This document shows positions 28,019-36,996 of a stretch of DNA of 64,000 nucleotides, in pieces. The stretch is from NCBI RefSeq assembly GCF_027111335.1, contig NZ_CP114288.1, positions 4,216,001 through 4,280,000 of the forward strand. Reading direction: 5' to 3'. The notes below the pieces were generated by a model. It saw only the letters and a list, made by a program, of their open reading frames with translations, was not told where the DNA came from and did no database searches. Position 1 is the first letter of the stretch, and every line of letters starts with the position of its first letter. Source of the stretch: Flavobacterium aquiphilum (lineage in GTDB: Bacteria > Bacteroidota > Bacteroidia > Flavobacteriales > Flavobacteriaceae). The translations under genes were made by a program, and so were the position numbers.

Positions 28019-28291
28019 CTAGTCTTTTTTCAAAGTAGCTGTCAACTCCAAAGAAATGGAAGAACGTTCCATTTTCAACTTCCCAGCCATTGTTTCAATA
28101 ATTACAGTAGCATCTGTAAGCTCTACAATTTTTCCGTGAATACCGCTTTTAGTAATTATTCTATCTCCTACTTTTAAGTTGCTTTCAAATTCTCTTTCGT
28201 TTTTAGCACGTTTTTGCTGTGGTCTGATCATGAAAAAGTAAAGAACCACAAACATTAATAGAAATGGTAAAAACTGTTGTAATTGTCCCAT
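28019..28291 (-). CDS. yajC: Preprotein translocase accessory subunit YajC
   Basis: 90 residues. One N-terminal membrane helix (LPFLLMFVVLYFFMI, about 7-21), the family motif RPQQKRAKNEREFE straight after it, and the small domain VGDRIITKSGIHGKIVELTDATVIIET. YajC binds SecDF-YidC at the inner membrane. It follows nusB on the same strand by 61 bp, a gene order I recall as common in Flavobacteriia. Confidence 0.95.
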   Translation of the reverse strand: MGQLQQFLPFLLMFVVLYFFMIRPQQKRAKNEREFESNLKVGDRIITKSGIHGKIVELTDATVIIETMAGKLKMERSSISLELTATLKKD

Positions 28292-28352
28292 AATTTAAAT
28301 TTTAGTTTTTGTTAATTGTTTTTATAATGTTGTAAAATCTGGAATTTAATTA

Positions 28353-29297
28353 TTACATCAAACCTCTTCCCATTTTTACAATTCGTTTTTTAGCTTCAAG
28401 TTCTTTAACCAAATTATCCAATATTCCGTTGATGAAAATGCTACTCTTTGGTGTTGAATATTCTTTGGCTAATTCCAAATATTCGTTCAAAGTTACTTTA
28501 ACAGGAATAGATGGAAACTTCAAGAATTCGCAAATAGCCATTTTAAGGATAATGGTATCAATTTCGGCAATACGCTCACTGTCCCAATTTGGTGTTTTAT
28601 CAACATACTCTTTCGCTAACTCCGTTTCGTTTAAAACTGTTTTTCTAAACAAATTTTTAGCATAGTCCTTATCCTCAATGTCCTTATACAATTTTGGAAC
28701 CCTGAAATTATCATCCTCACCTTGCTTAATCGATTTTAACTGCTTGATTATATGAGTGTTTACCAAAGGAATATCATCAATCCATGTCAATTTATCGTCT
28801 TCCAGATAGTCATATAGCTTCTCGTTTGGAACAATCACATCTGAAAATATATCAACAATAAATTGTTTATCCTCTTCAAAAGTATTCACCTTTGTACTCA
28901 TGTATTTGGCATACAAATCACTTTCTTTTATAGCCGCTAAAAGAAGAATAATGTAATCATCATTTAAAGTCCAATTGTTAATCGAACGGTTTTCAAGGGC
29001 TATACTAAGGGAATTGTTTTCAGCAAGAATTTGAAAAATGCTGTTATTGATGAATTTCTTGTTTGGATTGCGTTCTTCTTTGGTAGCCAAATGTTTTTGA
29101 CTTGCCAACTGCAAATAAACAGTCTCTTTTTTGCAGATTTCTATCAATGAAGAAAGCATGATAAGGTATAAATCCTGAATTGCGTCTATACTATGAAAAA
29201 GAAATTTCTCTTCTTTTTCCAGATTATCAGAACCATTTTGATGCATCGCATAAATGGATTGCATGACTTTAACGCGGATGTGTCTTCTATTTACCAC
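28353..29297 (-). CDS. nusB: Transcription antitermination factor NusB (long Bacteroidota form)
   Basis: 314 residues from a GTG at 29297, against about 140 in E. coli. The NusB signature is split between the start (NRRHIRVKVMQSIYAMHQ) and the C-terminal all-helical domain (about 170-310: FRKTVLNETELAKEYVDKTPNWDSERIAEIDTIILKMAICEFL, VTLNEYLELAKEYSTPKSSIFINGILDNLVKE). The extra middle is usual in Bacteroidota. NusB joins NusE in rRNA antitermination. The ATG at 29342 lies upstream of a TAATTTTG box (29325-29332), so the GTG, read MVNRRHIRVK, is favoured. Confidence 0.9.
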   Translation of the reverse strand: MVNRRHIRVKVMQSIYAMHQNGSDNLEKEEKFLFHSIDAIQDLYLIMLSSLIEICKKETVYLQLASQKHLATKEERNPNKKFINNSIFQILAENNSLSIALENRSINNWTLNDDYIILLLAAIKESDLYAKYMSTKVNTFEEDKQFIVDIFSDVIVPNEKLYDYLEDDKLTWIDDIPLVNTHIIKQLKSIKQGEDDNFRVPKLYKDIEDKDYAKNLFRKTVLNETELAKEYVDKTPNWDSERIAEIDTIILKMAICEFLKFPSIPVKVTLNEYLELAKEYSTPKSSIFINGILDNLVKELEAKKRIVKMGRGLM

Positions 29298-29324
29298 CTT
29301 GTAAGAACTTTTAAAATTAGTTTG

Positions 29325-29332
29325 CAAAATTA
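29325..29332 (-). promoter_or_regulatory. -7 promoter box for nusB
   Basis: TAATTTTG on the minus strand, 27 nt before the GTG at 29297. It decides against the upstream ATG at 29342. Confidence 0.5.
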
Positions 29333-29389
29333 TAAATTTCATTGGTCAAATGAAAATTTAAAATTGCTTTATTTTTGAAGTTTTCAGTC

Positions 29390-29482
29390 GTAGTCGTAAG
29401 TCTCAGTCACAGTTTTCAAATAGTTTCAAAAAAAAATCTCAGTTTTCAGCTCAAAACTGAGACTGCAAACTGAGACTTTAAA
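29390..29482. repeat. Word-repeat dyad (cagttttcag/ctgaaaactg family)
   Basis: The left side repeats the words cagtc, tctcagt and cagttttca; the right side has ctgagact twice (aaaactgagactgcaaactgagac) and pairs with it. The words match the hairpin at 382-415. It fills the gap between two same-strand genes, so it need not be a terminator. Confidence 0.6.
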
Positions 29483-29496
29483 CTAAAAAATGAAAA

Positions 29497-30603
29497 CTAT
29501 TTTTTACTGTTTTCTATTTTTCTCAAATCAATACGGTTTTGAGCAATTGTCAAAGCCGCTTGATGCGTAGTTATTCCATTTGCAACAGCGTAATCAAAAA
29601 TCTCCAATGTAGTATTGTAGATATTTTCGGTTTTACGCATAATTTCTGCTTTATCGTAATGAGCCAACTCAGCATAAACATTGATAATTCCTCCGGCATT
29701 AATCAAGAAATCAGGAGCATATAGAATCCCTCTTTCCTGTAAAATCAAACCATGAGTATTTTCATTAGCTAATTGATTATTAGCAGCACCAGCAATTACT
29801 TTAGCTTTAATTTTATTTACTGTAGTATCGTTAATCGTTGCTCCCATCGCACAAGGCGCATAAATATCAACATCGGCGCTATATAAATCGTCTCCTGTGA
29901 ATACTTGTGCATTATATTTTGTAGCTACTTCATACAATTTTTCTTCATTGATATCAGCGATAAAAACCTGAGCTCCCTCTTTGGTCAAATACGAAACCAA
30001 AGTTTCCCCAACGTGTCCAATTCCCTGAACCAATACTTTTTTACCTTCTAAATTATCCGATCCAAATTGTTGCTTGGCAGCTGCTTTCATTCCCATATAA
30101 ACTCCAAAAGCAGTAACTGGTGAAGGATTACCTGATCCACCTCTTTCTTCGGAAATACCGGTAACGTAAGGAGTAACATCTCTTACCAAATCCATGTCTG
30201 AAGTCTCCATTCCAACATCTTCTGCTGTAATATATCTTCCGCTTAGCGAATGCACAAATTCAGCAAATTTACGCATCAATTCAGGTGTTTTTTGAGTTTT
30301 GGCATCGCCAATAATAACTGCTTTTCCCCCACCGATATTCAATCCAGTGATAGCAGCCTTATAAGTCATCCCTCTGGACAGACGCAAAACATCATTCAAA
30401 GCTTCCCATTCATTGGCGTAATTAAACATTCGGGTTCCCCCTAATGCTGGCCCCATAACCGAATTATGGATACCAATAATTGCTTTTAATCCTGTATCTT
30501 TGTCATTACAAAAAACGATTTGCTCGTGATCATTAAATGACAATTGTCCAAAAACAGGATCCATTTTTTGAAGTTCCTTTACAGAGGTAACATTAGCATT
30601 CAT
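29497..30603 (-). CDS. Leucine-type amino acid dehydrogenase (Glu/Leu/Phe/Val dehydrogenase)
   Basis: 368 residues. The substrate domain has MGPALGGTRMF, RGMTYKAAITGLNIGGGKAVI (catalytic Lys region) and ITAEDVGMETSDMD; the NAD-binding Rossmann domain has VLVQGIGHVGETLVSYLTKEGAQVFIADI. This is the hexameric/octameric leucine dehydrogenase group, which oxidatively deaminates branched-chain amino acids to keto acids. In these bacteria it feeds or drains the branched-chain fatty acid pool. A TATGTTTG box lies upstream on the minus strand (30652-30659). Confidence 0.93.
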   Translation of the reverse strand: MNANVTSVKELQKMDPVFGQLSFNDHEQIVFCNDKDTGLKAIIGIHNSVMGPALGGTRMFNYANEWEALNDVLRLSRGMTYKAAITGLNIGGGKAVIIGDAKTQKTPELMRKFAEFVHSLSGRYITAEDVGMETSDMDLVRDVTPYVTGISEERGGSGNPSPVTAFGVYMGMKAAAKQQFGSDNLEGKKVLVQGIGHVGETLVSYLTKEGAQVFIADINEEKLYEVATKYNAQVFTGDDLYSADVDIYAPCAMGATINDTTVNKIKAKVIAGAANNQLANENTHGLILQERGILYAPDFLINAGGIINVYAELAHYDKAEIMRKTENIYNTTLEIFDYAVANGITTHQAALTIAQNRIDLRKIENSKK

Positions 30604-30651
30604 AGTACTATTTTTTTAGTTATAAATTACGAATTCATCAAAAAGACAACC

Positions 30652-30659
30652 CAAACATA
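30652..30659 (-). promoter_or_regulatory. -7 promoter box for the leucine dehydrogenase gene
   Basis: TATGTTTG on the minus strand, matching TAnnTTTG, about 48 nt before the ATG at 30603. Confidence 0.5.
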
Positions 30660-30804
30660 AATAAAAAATAAATATATTTCATTGTATTTGTAAAAAAATA
30701 AATATTCATCAATGTTTACAAAACAAACATTTCTTCAATACAATTGTTAAAATTTAGACATTAAGCAAAAAACAAAAACATTTCAATACCGAATCACTTA
30801 AAAC

Positions 30805-32568
30805 ATGAAAGAATTACAATATTTAAATAAATATTTCATTAAGTACAAATACAGCTTTTCACTTGGAATAATTATCACCATAATCGCACAAATTTTCTCT
30901 TTATTTACTCCAAAATTAGTCAGCAAGTCATTCAGTCAAATTGAAACAGCTTACAGAAAAGGCAGTTCGGTTGACCCTAGCGCTATAAGCCACGAATTGA
31001 TTAATAATATCCTACTAATCATTGCAACTACAATTATAGCAGGTTTTCTTACCTTCCTTATGAGGCAAACTTTGATAGTAATGTCTCGCCACATTGAATT
31101 TGATTTAAAAAATGAAGTTTTTCGTCAATATGAAAAGCTTTCGTTGAATTTCTACAAACAAAACCGAACCGGAGATTTGATGAACCGTATAAGCGAAGAT
31201 GTTTCCAAAGTAAGAATGTACGTTGGACCGGCGGTTATGTACACGATAAACACATTTATCCGTTTTGCAATCGTAATCGGTTATATGTACAATGTATCGC
31301 CAAGACTGACTTTATACACCATATTACCTTTACCCATATTATCATACTGCATCTTCAAATTGAGCTCTGAAATCAATAAAAGATCGACAATATTCCAACA
31401 ATACTTATCCAAGGTTTCCAGTTATACCCAAGAAGTTTTTTCCGGAATACGTGTTATTAAAGCCTATTCGTTGGAAGAACAACATCAAGCCAACATTAAC
31501 GATTTGGCTAATGAAAGCAAAAGCAAAAGTTTAAGCCTTGCCAAAGTACAAGCTCTTTTTGGTCCTTTTATGATTGCCCTTATCGGTGTGAGCAACTTGG
31601 TCGTAATTTATTTTGGCGGACTAATGTACATTCATGGTTCTATCAAAAGTATTGGAACGATTGCCGAATTCATACTATACATCAATATGCTGACTTGGCC
31701 GGTGGCGTCATTGGGCTGGGTTTCTTCAATGGTACAAGAGGCAGAAGCTTCGCAAAAAAGATTGAACGAATTTTTGAAAATTGAACCTGAGATACAAAAT
31801 AAAAACAACAATAAATCCAAAATTGATGGCAGTATTGTTTTTGACAATGTGAGCTTTACCTACGATGACACCCAAATAAAAGCGTTACAAAATGTTTCCT
31901 TCACTGTCAACAAAGGAGAAACTTTGGCTATCCTAGGAAAAACTGGTTCTGGAAAATCAACCGTTTTGGCCTTATTGTCGCGCTTATACGATGTTACCGG
32001 AGGAAAAATCCTGATTGACAACAAAGAAATCGACCAACTCAATTTATTCGATTTACGCAACAGTATTGGAGTTGTCCCTCAAGATGCTTTTTTATTTTCA
32101 GATACCATTAAAAATAATATCAAATTTGGAAAAGAAGACGCTACTGATCAAGAGGTCGAAGCAGTCGCAAAAAGCGCTGTCGTTCACGACAATATTATCG
32201 GTTTTAACAAAGGATACGATACAATTTTGGGTGAGAGAGGGATTACGCTTTCCGGTGGACAAAAGCAACGTGTTTCTATCGCAAGGGCTATTATAAAGAA
32301 TCCTGAAATTTTACTTTTTGACGATTGCCTATCTGCGGTCGATACAGAAACAGAAGAGGCAATTCTGAATAATCTTTATCAAATATGTAAAAATAAAACT
32401 ACAATTATTGTGAGTCATAGGGTTTCATCGGCAAAAAACGCAGATAAAATCATCATACTTGAAAATGGAAAAATAATAGAACAAGGCACTCATAATCAAT
32501 TAATAAACCAAGGAGGGTATTATGCAGCATTATATTTAAAACAACTTTCGGAAAAAGAATTGCTCTAA
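30805..32568 (+). CDS. ABC exporter, fused permease and ATPase
   Basis: 587 residues. The membrane domain covers about 1-310 with six helices (type IV/ABCB-like exporter fold), and the ATPase domain about 335-587 has Walker A GKTGSGKST (near 378), the Q-loop PQDAFLFSDT, signature LSGGQKQR, Walker B ILLFDDCLSAVD and the H-loop VSHR. Such half-transporters act as homodimers or heterodimers and export lipids or drugs. The aspartate after Walker B (DDCLSAVD instead of DEATSALD) suggests one catalytic site may be degenerate. A single gene; no partner is adjacent. Confidence 0.93.
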   Translation: MKELQYLNKYFIKYKYSFSLGIIITIIAQIFSLFTPKLVSKSFSQIETAYRKGSSVDPSAISHELINNILLIIATTIIAGFLTFLMRQTLIVMSRHIEFDLKNEVFRQYEKLSLNFYKQNRTGDLMNRISEDVSKVRMYVGPAVMYTINTFIRFAIVIGYMYNVSPRLTLYTILPLPILSYCIFKLSSEINKRSTIFQQYLSKVSSYTQEVFSGIRVIKAYSLEEQHQANINDLANESKSKSLSLAKVQALFGPFMIALIGVSNLVVIYFGGLMYIHGSIKSIGTIAEFILYINMLTWPVASLGWVSSMVQEAEASQKRLNEFLKIEPEIQNKNNNKSKIDGSIVFDNVSFTYDDTQIKALQNVSFTVNKGETLAILGKTGSGKSTVLALLSRLYDVTGGKILIDNKEIDQLNLFDLRNSIGVVPQDAFLFSDTIKNNIKFGKEDATDQEVEAVAKSAVVHDNIIGFNKGYDTILGERGITLSGGQKQRVSIARAIIKNPEILLFDDCLSAVDTETEEAILNNLYQICKNKTTIIVSHRVSSAKNADKIIILENGKIIEQGTHNQLINQGGYYAALYLKQLSEKELL

Positions 32569-32635
32569 TTGTTGTATAATACATATATTTTTACCACTTT
32601 TGATTGCTATTAAATAATAAAATGACGATACGATT

Positions 32636-33016
32636 ATGAGAGAAAATGATATGTTAGAAAAGGAGGAAATTTTTTCAAAAGTTTTAAGAGCTGGAAGAAG
32701 AACCTATTTCTTTGACGTAAGAGCTACCAAAGCTGACGATTATTATATTACAATAACAGAAAGCAAAAAATTCACCGAAGAAGACGGATCTTTTCACTTC
32801 AAAAAACACAAAATCTATTTATACAAAGAAGATTTTACCGCTTTTTCAGAAATTTTAGAAGACATGACTTCTTACGTTTTAAACCACAAAGGTGAAGAAG
32901 TAATTTCAGAAAGACACCAAAAAGATTTCAAAAAAGAATACGCTTCAGAAAAAGTAAATGAAGATATTATTCCAAATACATCTAGTTTTACAGATATCGA
33001 ATTTGACGATATTTAA
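32636..33016 (+). CDS. PUR-alpha-like DNA/RNA-binding protein (DUF3276)
   Basis: 126 residues. Residues about 12-85 form the PUR repeat: IFSKVLRAGRRTYFFDVRATKADDYYITITESKKF, then FHFKKHKIYLYKEDFTAFSEILEDMTSYV. Bacterial PUR proteins dimerise and bind single-stranded nucleic acid. The tail (about 95-126) is acidic and probably disordered. An in-frame ATG six codons later would also give a full domain. A terminator follows. Confidence 0.9.
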   Translation: MRENDMLEKEEIFSKVLRAGRRTYFFDVRATKADDYYITITESKKFTEEDGSFHFKKHKIYLYKEDFTAFSEILEDMTSYVLNHKGEEVISERHQKDFKKEYASEKVNEDIIPNTSSFTDIEFDDI

Positions 33017-33040
33017 TCAACAAGAAACACCAAATTAGAG

Positions 33041-33072
33041 AGTCCAAAAATCACTTGATTTTTGGACTTTTT
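33041..33072 (+). terminator. Intrinsic terminator after the PUR gene
   Basis: Perfect 12-bp arms at 33041-33052 and 33057-33068, then a T-run. Confidence 0.85.
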
Positions 33073-33170
33073 TTATACTTAAAACAATCAAAAAACATTA
33101 TCCCCAGTAAATTTATTTTTCACTAAAAAAACATACTGATTATCAATTATTTAAAAGTAATCAAGCATAA

Positions 33171-33178
33171 TAATTTTG
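33171..33178 (+). promoter_or_regulatory. -7 promoter box for the 106-aa gene
   Basis: TAATTTTG, matching TAnnTTTG, with the variant box TACCTTTA next to it. It lies 34 nt before the ATG at 33213. Confidence 0.5.
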
Positions 33179-33212
33179 TACCTTTAGAGATAATAATTTA
33201 AATCCATTCACA

Positions 33213-33533
33213 ATGAAAATGTTAATTAATGTTATCTTCCCCATTGAGCCTTTCAATTCAATGGTTCGAAATGGTACAGCTGGCGAAACCATTGGTCGCG
33301 TTATCGATGATATAAAACCAGAAAGTATTTATTTTTCAGAACAAGATGGAAGCAGAGGTGCAGTTATGATTGTAGAAATACCAGATGCCTCAAGTATTCC
33401 AGCGATTTGCGAACCTTGGTTTTTAAATTTTGAAGCACATTGCGAAATCAGAATCGCAATGACCCCCGAAGATTTGATGAGAGCTAACCTCAACAAACTA
33501 GCTGAAAAATGGAGTGATGTTCATGCCAATTAA
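33213..33533 (+). CDS. Hypothetical 106-aa protein, probably ferredoxin-like fold
   Basis: 106 residues. The pattern strand (KMLINVIFPIEPFN), helix (TAGETIGRVIDDI), strand (SIYFSEQDGSRGAVMIVEI), helix (ASSIPAICEPWFLNF), strand (CEIRIAMT), helix (EDLMRANLNKLAEKW) fits a dimeric alpha-beta barrel/ferredoxin-like domain of about 100 residues. I do not recognise a named family. Single gene with its own promoter; the hairpin at 33630-33654 follows. Confidence 0.75.
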   Translation: MKMLINVIFPIEPFNSMVRNGTAGETIGRVIDDIKPESIYFSEQDGSRGAVMIVEIPDASSIPAICEPWFLNFEAHCEIRIAMTPEDLMRANLNKLAEKWSDVHAN

Positions 33534-33629
33534 AAAGAGCGTACCATTAACTAAATACCATTTATGTAAATAAAATAATCCAATCTACTCGTTCTTTTAA
33601 ACTATTTTATATCCACAAATGGTATAAAA

Positions 33630-33659
33630 AAACCTCTCCATTAAGAAGAGGTTTCGTTT
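33630..33659. terminator. Intrinsic terminator between convergent genes
   Basis: Arms 33630-33637 and 33647-33654 pair over 8 bp with A-rich and T-rich flanks, in the gap between the 106-aa gene and the GNAT-like gene. Confidence 0.7.
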
Positions 33660-33694
33660 TTATATGAAGATCTGATCCTAAAAATCAAATAATT

Positions 33695-34813
33695 CTATAG
33701 TGATTTCCTAAACGTTTTTCTTCGGCAATGAACAACTGGGTCAAAATTTTTCCAAATCAACTGAATGGCTAAATTATCAGACAACTCGGGAGTTCTATAG
33801 CAATAATTAATCCCTTTTGCAGTAAAAGTTTCGTAATACTCTTTAAAAATTACAGCAGTCACACCTTTATTTTGATAATCAGGACGAACACCAATAAGAT
33901 AAAAAACAACATCCTTGCTATTACGTCTTGCGTTTAATAAATGTAAAAATCCAAAAGGGAACAATTTACCATTGGCCTTTTGAAGTGCTTTCGAGAAACT
34001 AGGCATCACAATCCCAAAAGCGACTAGATTTCCATCCTTATCTTCAATGTATTTTATGTATTCAGGATTGATGAAGCTGATGTATTTTTTCTTGAAATAT
34101 TCTTTTTGAATATCCGTTATTGCCACGAAAGAAGACAACTTAGCGTAGCTCTCATTAAACAAATCAAACATTTTATCCACATAAGGCATCACATCTTTAG
34201 TCGATTTAAAATTGATTGGTTTTAGTTCATATCGTTTTTTGACCAATTCGGCAATTTTTTCAAAAAACTCAGGTTTCGCATTTGCAAAAGGGAATTTATT
34301 CTCCATAAATTCTTTTTCGGTTACATAACCCAATTGCTCAAAATGCTTTGCATAATAGGGATGATTGTACCAGGTAACCATAGTTCCCAATTCGTCAAAA
34401 CCTTCGGTCAAAACCCCTACTTTATCCAGATTTGAGAACCCCATAGGCCCTTCTACATACTCGAGATTGTGCTTTTGTCCCATTTCATATACTTTTTCAA
34501 GTAATGCCTTAGTTACTTCGATATCATCAATAACATCAAACCAACCAAAACGGACTTTATTCTTTTGCTGCTGATTCACCTCATCCCAATTGATAATGGC
34601 AGCAATCCTCCCTAAGATTTTATTATCTCTATAAGCCAAATAAAAGTTGGCCTGAGCGGTATTGAAAGCAGGATTCTTGTCTTTATCAAACGATTCAAGT
34701 TCATCAGCAATTATTGGCGGAACCCAATATTGGTTTCCTTTGTATAAAGAAAATGGGAATTTTATAAACTCTGTTAACTCGCTTTTGGTTTTGGCTTCTT
34801 TTATGGTAATCAT
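33695..34813 (-). CDS. GNAT-like acyltransferase domain protein (372 aa)
   Basis: 372 residues. The N-terminal half (NFYLAYRDNKILGRIAAIINWDEVN) and the C-terminal half (VVFYLIGVRPDYQNKGVTAVIFKEYYETF, a classic V-x-P-x-x-Q-x-x-G-x acetyl-CoA loop) both look like GNAT folds, so this is probably a tandem-GNAT protein. From memory, homologues in Flavobacteriia are sometimes labelled GTP cyclohydrolase, which nothing in the sequence supports. The substrate is unknown. It starts 20 bp behind the outer-membrane protein gene and is probably cotranscribed with it. Confidence 0.78.
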   Translation of the reverse strand: MITIKEAKTKSELTEFIKFPFSLYKGNQYWVPPIIADELESFDKDKNPAFNTAQANFYLAYRDNKILGRIAAIINWDEVNQQQKNKVRFGWFDVIDDIEVTKALLEKVYEMGQKHNLEYVEGPMGFSNLDKVGVLTEGFDELGTMVTWYNHPYYAKHFEQLGYVTEKEFMENKFPFANAKPEFFEKIAELVKKRYELKPINFKSTKDVMPYVDKMFDLFNESYAKLSSFVAITDIQKEYFKKKYISFINPEYIKYIEDKDGNLVAFGIVMPSFSKALQKANGKLFPFGFLHLLNARRNSKDVVFYLIGVRPDYQNKGVTAVIFKEYYETFTAKGINYCYRTPELSDNLAIQLIWKNFDPVVHCRRKTFRKSL

Positions 34814-34833
34814 TTCTATTCTATCGGGAGTTA

Positions 34834-35790
34834 TTACTTCTTCTTTTTAAATAATCTAAAACCTTTTTTGGTTTTGGTCTTTTTCGCCACTTCTTCGGCT
34901 TGTTTTTCTTCTTTTGACAAAAGGTGTACTTCTTTATATCGGCCATCATAGCGCCATGACAATCCTACACCTCCATAAAGGATCGAAGGAGTATCTTTGA
35001 AATTGGTACTTATGGAAGCATCAACCTGCAAATTTCTATTAATCAAATAGGCTGCTCCGCCACGAACGATGGCATCGCTATAAAAATCGCTTTTTATCCC
35101 TTGATTTTCAGCAAATGCCGACCAATGTTGATTAATTCCTTTTGTTAAAGTCACAATATAACTCAAACTAGGATAATCAGTAGTAACGTAATTGTAAATA
35201 ATATTGGCTACAAAAACCCACGAACCATCTCCTAAATGGTTTTGCAAAATCAAAGCAGCTTTTGGTGATATTTCAGATTTTGATCTCCAATAAAATGGAT
35301 TGTCCTTTCCAGTAAAATTAGCCCCTCCAAAAACAGCAACAGCAGGGATTAATTGGTGCCAATCGAATTTATGATTAGCTTTCCAACTGTAAATATTCGC
35401 CTCTCTTTTATATCCTTTATTTGGGTCATAAATCAAATATTTTGCTCCCAAGACAGATTGTTTAAAATCGGCACGATCATCAACCTGCATTGGATAAGTA
35501 AATGTTTCGTACAGGTATTGAACATCGGCAATAAATTCTAAATTCTCAAGAAAAGCACCATATCGCAATTCTACATCTACTCCAAATCCATTGGCATCGT
35601 ATTTCAACAAATTATGGTTTTCAGTGATACCAAACACACCTGATTCTACTTGAAAGACTGTTTTCCCAACTGCGAAAGCCGACATGGATTCTCCTGGTCT
35701 GTTCGAATTAATTTCGTCTGTGTGCTGCCCGTAATGAATTGTTGGGATTAAAAAAATGAATGCAAAAAATAACGTTTTGATAGTAGACAT
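34834..35790 (-). CDS. Exported outer-membrane beta-barrel protein (MetA-pathway transporter-like)
   Basis: 318 residues from ATG 35790. A signal peptide (TIKTLFFAFIFLIPTIHYGQ) is followed by RPGESMSAFAVGKTVFQVESGVFG and a run of alternating beta strands with aromatic ends (FENLEFIADVQYLYETF, KFDWHQLIPAVAVFGG, WSAFAENQGIKSDFY), as in the porin-like transporters of the phenol-degradation MetA family. A basic tail (KKTKTKKGFRLFKKKK) follows the barrel, which is odd for an outer-membrane protein. The start is set by a -7 box at 35826-35833. Confidence 0.78.
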   Translation of the reverse strand: MSTIKTLFFAFIFLIPTIHYGQHTDEINSNRPGESMSAFAVGKTVFQVESGVFGITENHNLLKYDANGFGVDVELRYGAFLENLEFIADVQYLYETFTYPMQVDDRADFKQSVLGAKYLIYDPNKGYKREANIYSWKANHKFDWHQLIPAVAVFGGANFTGKDNPFYWRSKSEISPKAALILQNHLGDGSWVFVANIIYNYVTTDYPSLSYIVTLTKGINQHWSAFAENQGIKSDFYSDAIVRGGAAYLINRNLQVDASISTNFKDTPSILYGGVGLSWRYDGRYKEVHLLSKEEKQAEEVAKKTKTKKGFRLFKKKK

Positions 35791-35825
35791 ACTGTGTAAT
35801 TTGAGTGAAAAGCTATAACGCATTC

Positions 35826-35833
35826 CAAATGTA
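35826..35833 (-). promoter_or_regulatory. -7 promoter box for the outer-membrane protein gene
   Basis: TACATTTG on the minus strand; it puts the transcript start near 35818 and so excludes the longer starts at 35823 and 35856. Confidence 0.55.
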
Positions 35834-35921
35834 CTATATTTTATTGTAACTATCATTTGGTTAAAAAAATCTTAGAATATTCATTTTGAAAAATAGTAGC
35901 CACGAATTCACGAATTTCCCC

Positions 35922-36500
35922 CTACGAATTCTGATTCAAAAAATCGATTAATTCTCGGGTCGCTTTTCCTCTATGGCTTATGGCATTTTTGGTTTCCAAT
36001 GAAAGTTGGGCGAAAGTTTCCCGATATCCTTCGGGCCTGAAAATTGGGTCATAACCAAAGCCATGGTTACCGCTTTTTTCTAAAGTAATTTCTCCTTTGG
36101 CAATTCCAGTAAAAAGATATTGTTTTCCTTTCAGATTCAAAGTAATAACGGTTTTGAATTGGGCATTTCTATTGGTTGATTTTTCTAAATTTAAAAGTAA
36201 TTTATTCATATTATCCTCAGCCGACTTTTGCTCTCCGGCATATCGAGCCGAATAAACTCCGGGTTCACCATTTAAAGCTTCCACTTCAAGTCCTGTATCA
36301 TCGGCGAAACAATCATAGCCATATTTTTCCGTTACATAATTAGCTTTCATAATCGCGTTTCCCTCAATGGTATTTGCAGTTTCAGGAATATCTTCATGGC
36401 AACCTATACTTTCCAAACTAATAATTTCGATGCTTTCCGGAAGCATACTTTGTATTTCCTTTATTTTATTGGCGTTGTTCGTAGCAAAAACGATTTTCAT
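35922..36500 (-). CDS. rdgB: Non-canonical purine NTP pyrophosphatase (RdgB/HAM1)
   Basis: 192 residues from ATG 36500. The family motifs are the N-terminal [60 protein letters not shown], and [16 protein letters not shown] with SHRGKA near the end. The enzyme cleaves ITP, XTP and dITP to monophosphates, keeping damaged purines out of DNA and RNA. A TACATTTG box on the minus strand (36531-36538) lies 30 nt upstream and supports this start over the ATG at 36533. Confidence 0.95.
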   Translation of the reverse strand: MKIVFATNNANKIKEIQSMLPESIEIISLESIGCHEDIPETANTIEGNAIMKANYVTEKYGYDCFADDTGLEVEALNGEPGVYSARYAGEQKSAEDNMNKLLLNLEKSTNRNAQFKTVITLNLKGKQYLFTGIAKGEITLEKSGNHGFGYDPIFRPEGYRETFAQLSLETKNAISHRGKATRELIDFLNQNS

Positions 36501-36530
36501 AGGTAGGTGTTTATTGTTTTTTTTCGAATA

Positions 36531-36538
36531 CAAATGTA
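36531..36538 (-). promoter_or_regulatory. -7 promoter box for rdgB
   Basis: TACATTTG on the minus strand, matching TAnnTTTG; it overlaps the longer start at 36533. Confidence 0.5.
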
Positions 36539-36643
36539 TTGGTTTATTACGCTTTAAAAAACAACTGATTTATTAACAACTCTCTTTTCAGCAATTAAAT
36601 ATACCGATTTCCTATTAAAAAACCACGAAGTTAAAACTTAGTT

Positions 36644-36666
36644 AAAATACTGTTTTACAGTATTTT
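36644..36666 (+). promoter_or_regulatory. Perfect dyad upstream of small RNA 1
   Basis: AAAATACTGT and ACAGTATTTT form a perfect 10-bp inverted repeat with a TTT spacer (36644-36653 and 36657-36666). It lies about 17-39 bp upstream of the -7 box at 36683, where a -33 box or an operator would sit. The second copy of the unit does not keep the right half, so the dyad is specific to RNA 1. Confidence 0.5.
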
Positions 36667-36682
36667 AAAAATAATAAAATTG

Positions 36683-36690
36683 TAAATTTG
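36683..36690 (+). promoter_or_regulatory. -7 promoter box of small RNA 1
   Basis: TAAATTTG, matching TAnnTTTG. The block GTTAAA(A/G)TACT begins exactly 42 bp upstream both here and at the second RNA promoter. Confidence 0.55.
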
Positions 36691-36694
36691 GATG

Positions 36695-36855
36695 TCGGTT
36701 CTGATTAATTACTTGAGCAATATAATATCACAAATATTTCAATATTAGAAAAAGTATTCTCAATAGTCAGCTATACAGAATTAGGGTATAAGTTAGATAA
36801 TGATAAATCAGAACTTACAAATTGAAGGGCTAGAAATAAGCCCTTCTTTTTTTTT
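36695..36855 (+). ncRNA. Putative structured small RNA 1 (about 160 nt)
   Basis: No reading frame of note is present. The transcript would start near 36695. A long-range stem pairs 36698-36706 (GTTCTGATT) with 36806-36814 (AATCAGAAC), enclosing about 100 nt. It ends in an intrinsic terminator: stem 36824-36831 with 36839-36846, then nine Ts. The 5' stem strand, a conserved 3' block starting AGGGTA and ending TAAATCA, and the terminator all have counterparts in the tandem copy at 37009-37147. A 6S-like RNA is one possibility; function unknown. Confidence 0.6.
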
Positions 36856-36892
36856 CCTCACCCCCAACCCCTCTCCTTCGGAGAGGGGAGCC
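36856..36892. repeat. cctcacccccaacccctctcc hairpin repeat, copy 1
   Basis: It starts cctcaccccc, has a perfect 9-bp stem (36868-36876 with 36880-36888) and ends gagcc. A second copy with a 7-bp stem is at 38161-38197, inside another repeat. It abuts the T-run of small RNA 1 directly. I recall the same hairpin in many Bacteroidota genomes. Confidence 0.7.
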
Positions 36893-36996
36893 AAACGCCA
36901 TTAACCTGAACTTGGTTATTCTCCACAAACATAAAACTGCTAAGTTAATTTAAAGTTAAAGTACTCCTTAACAACAACTTAAACCAATAATTATCA

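Noticed and set aside
32300..32350. A frameshift in the ABC transporter Walker B region
   Set aside because: The motif is unusual (LFDDCLSAVD) but the frame is open on both sides and all other ATPase motifs are in the right order.
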